Assembly (NCBI GenBank): GCA_958510825.1
Contig: OY294044.1
Coordinates: forward strand, 105,004,893-105,068,892
DNA: 64,000 nucleotides
Direction: 5' to 3'
DNA from: Brachypterus glaber
Taxonomy: Eukaryota > Arthropoda > Insecta > Coleoptera > Kateretidae
The position numbers were made by a program, and so were the translations under genes. The notes beneath the pieces are model-generated. The model saw only the letters and a list, made by a program, of their open reading frames with translations, had not been told where the DNA came from and searched no databases. This document shows, one piece after another, positions 45,801-57,800 of this stretch (positions are counted from its first letter, which is position 1; each line of letters opens with the position of its first letter).

Positions 45801-48800
45801 TTTGTACCAAATTTTGTAAATTTACATCGAATTTATTTTAAATTTGTAGATATACAGCCTGTTCCAGAACTCGCGTACCGAAATTTAAGAGGTGATTCTA
45901 CATCCAAAAATATGAAAAAAAGTTTCTATAAAGGTTGGTCCGGAAATGAGCCCTAAGGGAGCTACGGCCCTTCGAAGATGACGTATTGAATGGGGAACAA
46001 AAAAAAGCACCAATAAAATTTTAATGTTGCAGGGTGATTCTTCATTTAAAACTGAGCAAAAAAGTATTATACACCAAAACACCTAAATTTAATATTAAAG
46101 GAGTAATAGCCTTTTAAAAAGTAACGTTTTTGGTGGCACAAAATGTTACTTCCTCTTAATTGCATTTTTTTTTGATAACGGTTGCTCCTACAGTGTTACA
46201 CTATATGATATTTTATATGTATTTTTACTCTAGAAATCTATATTTTTTACAACAAATCCAAAAAACATACACATAAAAAAGTTTGGGGCAAAAATGTTTT
46301 AAGCCTCATATATTTTGTCCGTCTGAGCACGCCTCTGGATAAATTAAAAAAATAAATTAACATAAACTTATTGCCCTTATTAATACTAGTTTACATGCAA
46401 AAGCTCGCCGCTCTAGCTTAAACAGTACCCGAGTTATTAATTAAAAACCTTATTTTTATTACAATTTTAAAGGGCCCTAGATCCCTTAGGGCTCATTTCC
46501 GGACCAACCTTTATAGGAACTTTTTTTATATTTTTGGATATAGAATCACCTCTTAAATTTTGGCATGCCAGTTATGGAACACCCTGTATGTAAATTTTAT
46601 ATAAATTTACCGTGATCTGACAGCAGTATTACATAGACTTTATCGAGACACATACATATAACATAAATTTGCAGTTAAAATGTAATCTTACAAAGAATTT
46701 ACTTTGTAACCCTTTTACATTAAATTACTGTAAATTTACAAGAATATGTAAATTTTATGTAAATTAACAGTAAATTTACTACATTTTTACATAGTTTTCC
46801 GTAAAATTTCCGTAATTTCACGATTAATACGATTATATTGAATTCACTGTCAAAATAATCCCAACCGCTATCTACCGCGGTAATAAAGTCCATCCAAATG
46901 TGACCAAATTAATTTTGTCTGTCTTTTTAGACTGTAGAATTATTTGCTGAAGACGATACCTGCACGCAGGGCCAAGGATCTCCCGCCTTTCAACCCCCAG
47001 AGATCGCCAACGGCTTAGAATCCTTTCCTGGCTTCAAGGTGGACATTTGGAGCTCAGGAGTCACACTGTAAGTTTCTTCTTACTCAAATAACACACAAAT
47101 TTCAACTTTTTTACATTCAAAAGATTTCCACATTTTCCAACTTTACCTCATGAATCCGAATCTATATTTTTTAATTTTTGGTCTTAATTATCTCGAAGAC
47201 GGCTTATTTTTTTACGAATTTGGACTTAGGAGGTAAAATTACGTAAGAAAATATGAAAAACTTTGTAGACACAAAACATCTTTGAATATTGGTTTTCATG
47301 TAAGGCGCCGTCCGCAGTTGGGGGCCGGGGGGGGGGGGGGGTTTACCAAAATCGGACAGAAGCAGACAAGGAGGGGAAGGGGTCAAGCCATTTTCGGACG
47401 TTTCCAAATTCAATAATGATAAAAAAAGTGAAAATCTGAAAAAAGGGGGGGTACCCTACTGCGTTTTGGACGTCCTTTAGAGGGGGAGGCGTCTGGAAAT
47501 CGAACAAGCAGGGGGGTGTGTCTAAAATTCCGAAATTTTCGCAGACGTCTTTTATGGACGGCCTCTAAAACCAGATCATAGTTGAAAAACTTGGGAAAAT
47601 GAGGGTAAGGCCATTTTTCGTATACCGGGTGTCCCACCAGGTTCTTGACAAGCTATATCTCCGTTATTTTAAAAGATATAATTTTTTGCAAAAACAGCGT
47701 TAAATGGGAACCATTATAGTTTTTATTGACGTGTTCAAAATCACCCCTTGCTTAGCCACCCCCTTAAAACCACCCCCAACTTCTGTTTTTCAAATAGCAC
47801 TCCCCCATTTTTATCAAAGAATATGAAAGTAAATGTTATTCTTAATTCAACCATGTATTATAAGTAGTATATTATTTCTTAAAGGGGCACCAAATAACAA
47901 CTATTATTTATTAATAATATTGTCCGACCAGGTTTTAAACGGGCTATATCTCCGTTGTTTAAAAAGATAAAAAAAATCGAAAAAAACAAAAGTAAATGCG
48001 AGCCAAAGTAGAATTTTCTGACTTATGCAAAACTACCCCTTACTTACCCACCCTCTTGAAACAGACCCCAACTTTTGTTTTTTAAATAGCACCCCCCTAT
48101 TTTTACTAAAGAATATGAAAGCACATTTTATTCTAAATTCAACCATGTATTAAAAGTGATATCTTATTTTTTTAAGGGGCTCCAAATTACAACCCCATCA
48201 GATCGCAAACAATATTTTTCATCATTTTTTTTTTCCAAAAACAAGTTAGATTATATCTAAAAGAGAACTGATTAATGTATCCAAAACCCACCCTTAATAA
48301 CCCACTCTCCTGGAATCACCTGCAACTTTGTTCTAAATACCACCCTATTATTAATAAATAATAGTTGTTATTTGGAGCCCCTTAAATGATACCACTTATA
48401 ATACATGGTTGAATTCAGAATGAAATGTACTTTCATATGCTTTGATAAAAATGGGAGGATGCTATTTGAAAAACAAAAGTTGGGGGTGGTTTTAAGGGGG
48501 TGGGTAAGCAAGGAGTGGTTTTGGATACGTGAATTAAAACTGCAACGGCTCCCATTTAACGCTGTTTTTTGCAAAAAAATTCTATCTTTTCAAATAATTT
48601 CTTGTCAAGAACCTGGTGGGACACCCGGTATAGTGGAAACTCCATAACTCGAAACTCAAGGGACCGCGAAATTAGTTTGAGTTAGAGAGACTTCGAGTTA
48701 AAAAAAAACATACCGCAAAGCTTTGGGGATTCCTTAGAAAACACACAGTAAACGACGTACGGCACACAAGTAAAAAATACCAAAAAAGCGGAAAAAAATC

Positions 48801-51800
48801 ATGAAGCGTCGAAAGTTGAATATTTATAAACCTTATAGTGTCCTCTAAATGATGTCTATACATTTTTTGAAAATGTTTGCGGTCTTGCTTAAAAAATTAA
48901 ATTTAAGTGGCACACTGCACACCGGGTGGGACATTTAAACGGTTAAAAGTCGATATCTCAGAAAACGTACAAGATATTTTGATATTAAGCTTCAATATCA
49001 ATGGGGCACTTTTTATCAAAGCAGATTTTTTTTTATCCACACCCTTAGGCGGGAGAGGGGGTAACTTAAAATTTTTAAATGGAATGAGGGTGTTTTTTAT
49101 TCAGATTCAAATTCATTATAAAAAATTAGATAATAGACCGAAAAAGTTTTTTTTTTGAACCTCAAATTAGGCTGTTAAAAAAACTAAAATAAAAAAACGC
49201 CCTTTAAAAAAATTGAAAAATTTGAATATTTTAGTAGTTTTCTATTGTTTAGTTTAATTCATTGTTTTAAATCTAAAAATATACTAAAGAAATTATATCT
49301 GATTTTTATACCAAAAAAGCGGAAAAAAATCATGAAGCGTCGAAAGTTGAATATTTATAAACCTTATAGTGTCCTCTAAATGATGTCTATACATTTTTTG
49401 AAAATGTTTGCGGTCTTGCTTAAAAAATTAAATTTAAGTGGCACACTGCATACCGGGTGGGACATTTAAACGGTTAAAAGTCGATATCTCAGAAAACGTA
49501 CAAGATATTTTTTTTTTAAGCTTCAATATCAATGGGGCACTTTTTATCAAAGCAGATTTTTTTTTATCCACACCCTTAGGCGGGAGAGGGGGTAACTTAA
49601 AATTTTTAAATGGAATGAGGGTGTTTTTTATTCAGATTCAAATTCATTATAAAAAATTAGATAATAGACCGAAAAAGTTTTTTTTTTGAACCCCAAATTA
49701 GGCTGTTAAAAAAACTAAAATAAAAAAACGCCCTTTAAAAAAATTGAAAAATTTGAATATTTTAGTAGTTTTCTATTGTTTAGTTTAATTCATTGTTTTA
49801 AATCTAAAAATATACTAAAGAAATTATATCTGATTTTTTTTCCAAAAATTTAAATTTTTTTCCAAAAATTTAAATTTTTTTACCTGACGCGTCCGGATGC
49901 GGCATTACGGATCCGAACATGGAGATAATACCTTTCTATGATTTAATACCCCATATTTGTACTATATTTTAAAATTTAAAAAATACAGCCCTAAAAAAAA
50001 TTAAGTGTAAGATATTGTATATTCAATGTGCCACTTAAATTTAATTTTTTAAGCAAGACCGCAAACATTTAAAAAAAAATGTATATACATCATTTAGAGG
50101 ACACTATGAGGTTTATAAATATTCAACTTTCGACACTTCATGATTTTTTTTTGTTTTTATGGAATTTTTTACCTGTGTGCGGCGCAACGAAATTTGACGA
50201 TTCTGAGAGATCGCGAACTAAGATAGGCGTCTCGATTTTATAAAGTGCATAATATTTTGACCAAAAACTTTATTTTATGCTGCCCGAAAATGCGAGTTTG
50301 GGAGAATACTGTGTTACTGTTGTTTCGAGATTTTTGAGTTATAGAAAATTCAAGTTAGAGAGGTGGAAAGACATTGTTATAATAGATAATGTGCGGGTGA
50401 CTGGTTTCGAGTTATGGATTTTTTCGAGTTTGGAGGTTTGAGTTATGGAGTTTTCACTGTATTTTGCAAATAACCCTTGGACGCTTTGACACAAAACCCA
50501 CAGATTTAGCATGAAAATTAATTATTATACAAAATCTGAAGTGTCTGGGTCAAAGGATTTTAGAGTTATCGCGAAATGTATGAAAAAATAGTTTTTGTAT
50601 AGAATTGTGTAATAAAGAAACACTTCCCTCTTAAGATTTGCGGCCGACCTCTGTGGTTTAGGGCGGAGCTCGTTCGCTCTGATTCAGATAAATCCCTAAA
50701 GATGTCTCTAGCAGTAAGAGACAAAACATCGAGAAAATCCATTAACACGAAAGTGAAAGTTCTTTATATTGTTTTTCTATTTTGCGACTCTTATAAGCTC
50801 ATAATCACACGCATTTTGCGTGTTCTTATAGGCCCATAAGAGGTCTCTACTTTTTTTCTTTTGGGTTGGCAACAGACAAAAGTCTATCTCTTGTTTGCCG
50901 CGCAATTGTGAACGTTGGTTTAAAGTTTAATTTTCTACAAAATTTTGTGTTTAGGTTATATTTTACCGTGTTAAAATTGTGGCTTGGTTACTTACAGTGG
51001 AAAAGAGAAGAAATGACTATAAAATATATCAAAATAATATTCGTTCTTAGCATTTTAAACATGGCGAAAACTGTAATGCCAATTCGAAACAAAAATCCCT
51101 AAATCAGTCATCAATTTAAATGTAAGTTTTTTTAAATTTTAGAGCAAAATAGAAAAAATTGTATAGAGCACTCGTTTCATAACACGTTTTTAGCGCACTA
51201 GTACTTTAGAAAACTCACCGCAAGCGGCTCGTTTTCTAAACTTGTACTCGTGCGCTAAAAACGTATGTTATGAATCTAGTACTCTAATATACCATTTCTT
51301 CTAGATATAATATCACAACAGGTTCGTATCCTTTTGAAGGCGACACCATTTACAAATTGTACGAAAATATAGGTCGAGGAGAATTCACGATACCTGAAGA
51401 AATCGAAGATCCGCTCCGAGACCTTCTCTATAGGATGTTGGAACTGGATCCGTTCACTAGGTTTAGCGTTCAACAAATTAGGCAACACCAGTAAGTATTG
51501 ACACTGTAAAAAATACACTGCCCAGTAAGAGAGCTTTTCCATTTTACACCTCCGCACGTAAAATGGATTTTTTATTATTAGATTTACTTTTAGCAACCTT
51601 AAAAATATACCAATTTTCAAGGAAACTACCCCCCGCCTCTTAGGGTGTGCAGTTAGAACTTTTTTATTATCAGATTCTCTTTCATCAACCTTAAAAACCT
51701 CAATACACCAATTTTCACAAAAACTACCCCCCTACCCCCTCAGGGGGTGAAATTAAAACAAATTATTAAAAGATTTAGTTTTAGCGGCCTCAAAAACCTC

Positions 51801-54800
51801 AATATATAAATTTTCAAGACAACTACCCCCTGCCCCTCAGGGGGTGGAATTGTTTTATTATCAGATTCACTATCAGCAACCTGAAAAACCCCAATATACC
51901 AATTTTCACGAAAACTACCCCCCCCACCCCTTTTGGGGTAAAGTTAGAATTTTTTTACAATCAGATTCACTTTTAGCAACCTCAAAAACCCCAATATACC
52001 AATTTTCACGAAAACTACCTCCCACTCCTCAGGGGTTGGATTTAGAAAAAATTTATTATCAGATTCACTTTCAGCAACCTTAAAAACCCCAATACACCAG
52101 TTTTCACGAAAACTACCCCCACCCCTCAGGGGGTGAAATTAGAAAAAAAGTATTATCAGATTCATATTCGTCGACCCCAAAAACCCCTATATACCAATTT
52201 TGAAGAAAATATTAATAATTTTGAAAAACATTTACCCCCTCACCCCCTCGGGGGTGGAATTAGAAAAGTTTTTTTATCAGATTCAATTTCAGCAACCTTG
52301 AAAACCCATATATAGCAATTTTCAAATTTTTCTAAAAAAATGTCTTTTTCCCCATTGCCCCCCTTGCCGCACCCCAATGTTTACCAAAAACAATCCCGAG
52401 CGAGAAATTTTGGTAACATACCTGTATGCCAAATTTCAAGTCTCTAGCTTAAAGCGTTCTTAAGTTATCGTGTCCACAAGATTTCCCGGACAGACGGATC
52501 GACCGACAATTTTTGTTTTGCTCCAAATTGATTTATGTCGACATAAAACGTCATAAAACGCAAAAATACACAAAAAAAAAATTGAAAATTTTTGCACGAA
52601 TACTGGGCTTTTCAAAATTTTGGTAACATACCTGTATGCCAAATTTCAAGTCTCTAGCTTAAAGCGTTCTTAAGTTACCGTGCCCACAAGATTTCCCGGA
52701 CAGACGGATCGTCCGACAATTTTTGTTTTGCTCGAAATTGATTTATATCGACATAAAACGTCATAAAACGCAAAAATACACAAAAAAAAAATTTGAAAAT
52801 TTTTGCACGAATACTGGGCTTTTCAAAATTTTGGTAACATACCTGTATGCCAAATTTCAAGTCTCTAGCTTAAAGCGTTCTTAAGTTATCGTGCCCACAA
52901 GATTTCCCGGACAGACGGATCGTCCGACAATTTTTGTTTTGCTCGAAATTGATTTATATCGACATAAAACGTCATAAAACGCAAAAATACACAAAAAAAA
53001 ATTTTGAAAATTTTTGCACGAATACTGGGCTTTTCAAAATTTTGGTAACATACCTGTATGCCAAATTTCAAGTCTCTAGCTTAAAGCGTTCTTAAGTTAT
53101 CGTGCCCACAAGATTTCCTGGACAGACGGATCGTCCGACAATTTTTGTTTTGCTCGAAATTGATTTATATCGACATAAAACGTCATAAAACGCAAAAATA
53201 CACAAAAAAAAAATTTGAAAATTTTTGCACGAATACTGGGCTTTTCAAAATTTTGGTAACATACCTGTATGCCAAATTTCAAGTCTCTAGCTTAAAGCGT
53301 TCTTATCGTTATCGTTATCGTTATCGTTATCGTGCCCACAAGATTTCCCGGACAGACGGATCGTCCGACAATTTTTGTTTTGCTCCAAATTGATTTATAT
53401 CGACATAAAACGTCATAAAACGCAAAAATACACAAAAAAAAAATTGAAAATTTTTGCACGAATACTGGGCTTTTCAAAATTTTGGTAACATACCTGTATG
53501 CCAAATTTCAAGTCTCTAGCTTAAAGCGTTCTTAAGTTATCGTGCCCAAAAGATTTTCCGGACAGACGGATCGTCCGACAATTTTTGTTTTTGATTTATA
53601 TCGACATAAAACGTCATAAAACGCAAAAATACACAAAAAAAAAATTTGAAAATTTTTTGCTTTCCGAAATTTTGAAAATTTTCAAAATGGGAAAGCAATA
53701 TGTATTAACAAATAACATTCAGCATTAAAAATCCAACGAAATTTTTGTGTAATAAAACCTAGGAAAGTGTAACTTTTTCTGAAACTGTAACGTGAAATAC
53801 CATGAATTTACCCAAATATTATTTTTCTTTTCTAGATTTTTTCATCGAAAACCCCCCAAAACATCAGTGCAAGTACCCATACCGCCCCTGAAGGGCGACG
53901 AATGGCACAACATGACCACCATCCCTTATTTAATCAACCATTATTACGACGACCCATCGGAGTCTGCGCACGACGAAGAATATTACTCGGAGCACGAACT
54001 AAATGGTGAGTACGTTTTTTTTTAAATCCGCACATTTTTCGGCGTTTACCAAAACAAAAAATTGCATTTTTTTATCATGTAAAATCTAAAAAAAAAACGT
54101 AAAAACTCTTCCTCTCGAAAAAGCGTCTACACTTTTCGCCGACATATTGAGAAGTAAAAAGAGTTTTTTTCAGTACTAGCTTTGGAACATACCATTATTT
54201 ATCATGTTTTTAGGCTGTGAAATCAATTTTCTTCACCTATAGCAATAATAATTTTTATCCAATACATACAGATAATAAGACAATTACCAGCTTTATTTTA
54301 AATAGATAAACTCAATAATAACCCCCGCGTGGCTTTTACTATATTGAGTGGATAATTATCTATTTTACCCACTCAACTGTCACTTGTCAAATTATTTTCT
54401 TGTAAATGTCATTAAAATTTTTACTAAAAATATGGATTCCTAAGCTATTTATTGGATAAAACCTTGTATGGCACTCATGGGTAAACCGATATTGCCCTCT
54501 CGAAAATTAACCTGCTTGGCTAACGCCTCGCAGGTTAATTTTCTCATCTCAAGTACCTTTTTATTTATTAAATATAATTAATTATAATCATTACCAATTA
54601 ATACAATCAATAATAAGCTAAATAATATGAAAAAAAAAAACTAAATTTTTAAACGTCAGTATTTATTTAAGCAAATGTCATTGAAAGAAATATAATTTCT
54701 GTTAATAATTTATTTTATTATTTGAATAAAAATAGTTAAATAGTGTCAAAACTAATATATAAACTACGGTAGAGAAAACTATTATAGCCTCGCACTCTTA

Positions 54801-57800
54801 AATCCCTCGATGCTACGCAGCTCGGGATTTAATACGCTCCGCTATAAAAAATTTCTTCTACGCTAAAAATAGTAACCTAGTCGTATTAATAGTGCAGGTC
54901 GCTTACAAAACAAGTTTACACTACGATATTGCAAGAACGCTTTGACACAGAGACTTAAATTTTGGACCAAAGATTCTCAGCATGGAAAAAACTTTGGTCA
55001 GAATTTTAAGTCTTTATTTCAAGCGTTCTTGAAATATCATAGTGTAAAGTTGTTTTGCAAGCGAAAACTTTTAATAATTATAAGTAGTATCAATAGAGAA
55101 CAATCATAATTTTCTCTATTGTTATATTGTTCTACTTTTTTTATCGCAGTGACTGCTACCCCGTGCGCACGGAACGGTAGGTATGTGGCTCGCGCTCCGT
55201 GTGCGGCTTGTTACCTTCATATAGGTTAGGTTAGTTCATGTTTTAAGAGAATAGAATGAAGAAAGGTGCGTTATTTGCGACGTATGAAGAATTGGAAGAG
55301 AAAATAATAGAATATGAAACAACCAAATTCATTACTCTACAAAAAAGGGATTCCTGTTCATTTTCTAAAGTGGTCACGTAATCTTATGAATTACTCGGCC
55401 AATAACGATAATAGCCAAAAACGGCAGGAGAATGTTGATATTGAGGTTATTAAAACTAAATTTTTATAAACAAAAAAAAACACTAAACAAGCGCAAAACC
55501 AACGTTAACGTAAATCAACACCCCCCATTAAAAATAAAAAACAACAAACCCGCCAAAAACCAAACCAACGTAAACCATAACGTTGCAACGCGTTAGTTTG
55601 GTTTTTGGCTAGTTTGGTGTTTTTTTTTTAAATAGTAGGCCGTTGGTTTAAATTAACGTTGCATACGTGCCATTTAAACGTCTAGTATCTTTAGAACGGA
55701 TCGCGAGTCAGTTAACTATGGTTCCATGCGCACGGGGTAGCAGTCACTGCGTTTTTTAATTTTTAAATAATAATTATCGGTAAAAAAATTCTAAATTTTT
55801 GTATTAATTTCTGAATCAGCTTATAAAGAAAATAAATAATAATTATCGATTTTATATTAAATAGAAAACTAATTTTTTATCGTTTTTTTTTTTTAAGATG
55901 ATTTGGACCTATAAAGTTTATTTAGGTATGATTTTTTTAGTTTGTTTTTTTTTATACTAATTTTTCTCCTATTTTTTTATATAACACCTGTATCTTTAAA
56001 GGCTTTCAAATGACATATTAACAATTTGATAGTGGGAAAATAACCATATTTTAATAATATTTTTTGATAAAAATATCATACTTAAATAATGTTCAACCTT
56101 GGTCCAATGATGATCTGTTAAATAAAAATAAATTCTTCAAAATTTGAAATAATAACCAACTAAAAATTTTTAGCTTGGCTTGTTTTTTTGCATATAAATA
56201 TGAAAAATATAAAATATTTTATTTTTTTTTTTTACTAATACAAGTTTTTTTAATAACTTTTTTACAAAAGAGAAAAACTTTTTCAAAAGTATCCTGTTTA
56301 TTTTCTGAAAAAGTATCCTGTTTATTAAACTTAAAAAACTGAAATAATTAGTGAAAATCCGATTTTCTAATAGACCAAAAAAAAACATTTTAACTATTAC
56401 CTTTAAATTTTAAAAATATTTTGTTTTTAAACATTTTTTTTTATAGGAAGAAAAAAGATATCATTGTGAAATTTTGTAGGAGAGCCCCTAGAACAAGTAT
56501 AAAGCTTATTTAGGGGTCTCCATGACTATGTATTACTTTTCTAAAATAAAAATAAATAAATAAAAATAAATTTAAAGAATACAAATTTTTTTGTTAGATT
56601 TTTGGAGTGCCATTTTTTGCCATCAAATTGTTTTGAAAAAAAAACCTCAAAAAACCGTGGTCGCCATGATTCCGGCCTTTTGGATCGACTGAAAAAAAAA
56701 CGGGATATTATTCAGTATTTTTTGGCCAAAAAATAACAAATTTACAGACGTTTTTCTTGAAAATTATTTAGAAATTTTTGAAAAACGTCCGATATTTTGT
56801 TTTTTTGGCCAAAATTTTTTTTTCTAGATAGGGCTGTATTATGATATATTATTTTACGTTCGTGGCCTATAACGACTTCAATACTGAATAATTTTTTTCT
56901 ACGACTGCTTTAGAATGTGAGCAAATACACACACTTTTCAAACACAGAATGATTCCATTCTAGCTCTAGATACGGTATGAATATTCCGTATCAAGTGTTA
57001 GAATGAGCACATGTAGTGCCATCTCTTGTTTATAAAATTAAAGAAAACTGTAGCAAAATTAGCAAAAATATATATATTTTACCATGAAATATTGAATAAT
57101 TTAATGCAATTTAAAGTTTTGCGTTAAAATTACATAAAGTTTATTAGTTTTTCTTAATATTTGACCAGTTTTTTATCAATTTAGTTAAAAAAAAAATTAA
57201 AACTGCTCTATCTATTGTTAAATATTTAAACCTGATATCTGTCACAACAATCTGACATAACCTTCAATTTTTGCATTTTAATTTGTAAATATGTGCTAAA
57301 ATTAAATAAAAATCTTTTTTAAGTACTGATTTGATAAAATTATTAAATAACATTAATTGCTTTATTTAAAAATATGTGTTTTGTTGCATTTACAATGTCG
57401 AGTCACAAAAAACATTGTTTTTAACCTTTTCCGCAGTTTAAAGCCATACAGTGTTTCATAATAATAATAATAATAATAAATAATTTATTTTCTCAAGAAT
57501 GTTCTAAATACAATATAGTACATAAAACTATTAATGGAAACATTGTCAAAAGGAATTTGAAAAGTACAACAAGTACCTAAATAAATAAATAAACAAATAA
57601 ATAAATAAATACAAAATACAATTAAAATTAGTTTATGACCTATATGAATAAAACTCTTCCATGTTGTAGGGCTCCATATTACACATATAATCAAAAAGTA
57701 GATTTTTAAAACTTCTTTCATTTTTTCGGTTTTTCAAAATCTGAGGAAGTTTGTTAAAAAGTTGTATAGCTGAGTAGTATGGACCTTTTTCAAAACTAAC

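Noticed and set aside
48907..49689. Two identical 83-codon ORFs
   Set aside because: Created by the 531-bp direct duplication inside the pogo-like element; low-complexity translation.
52407..53650. Regular array with about 211-bp period as a possible CRISPR
   Set aside because: The whole unit repeats with no variable spacers, and the locus is an animal intron. It is a satellite.
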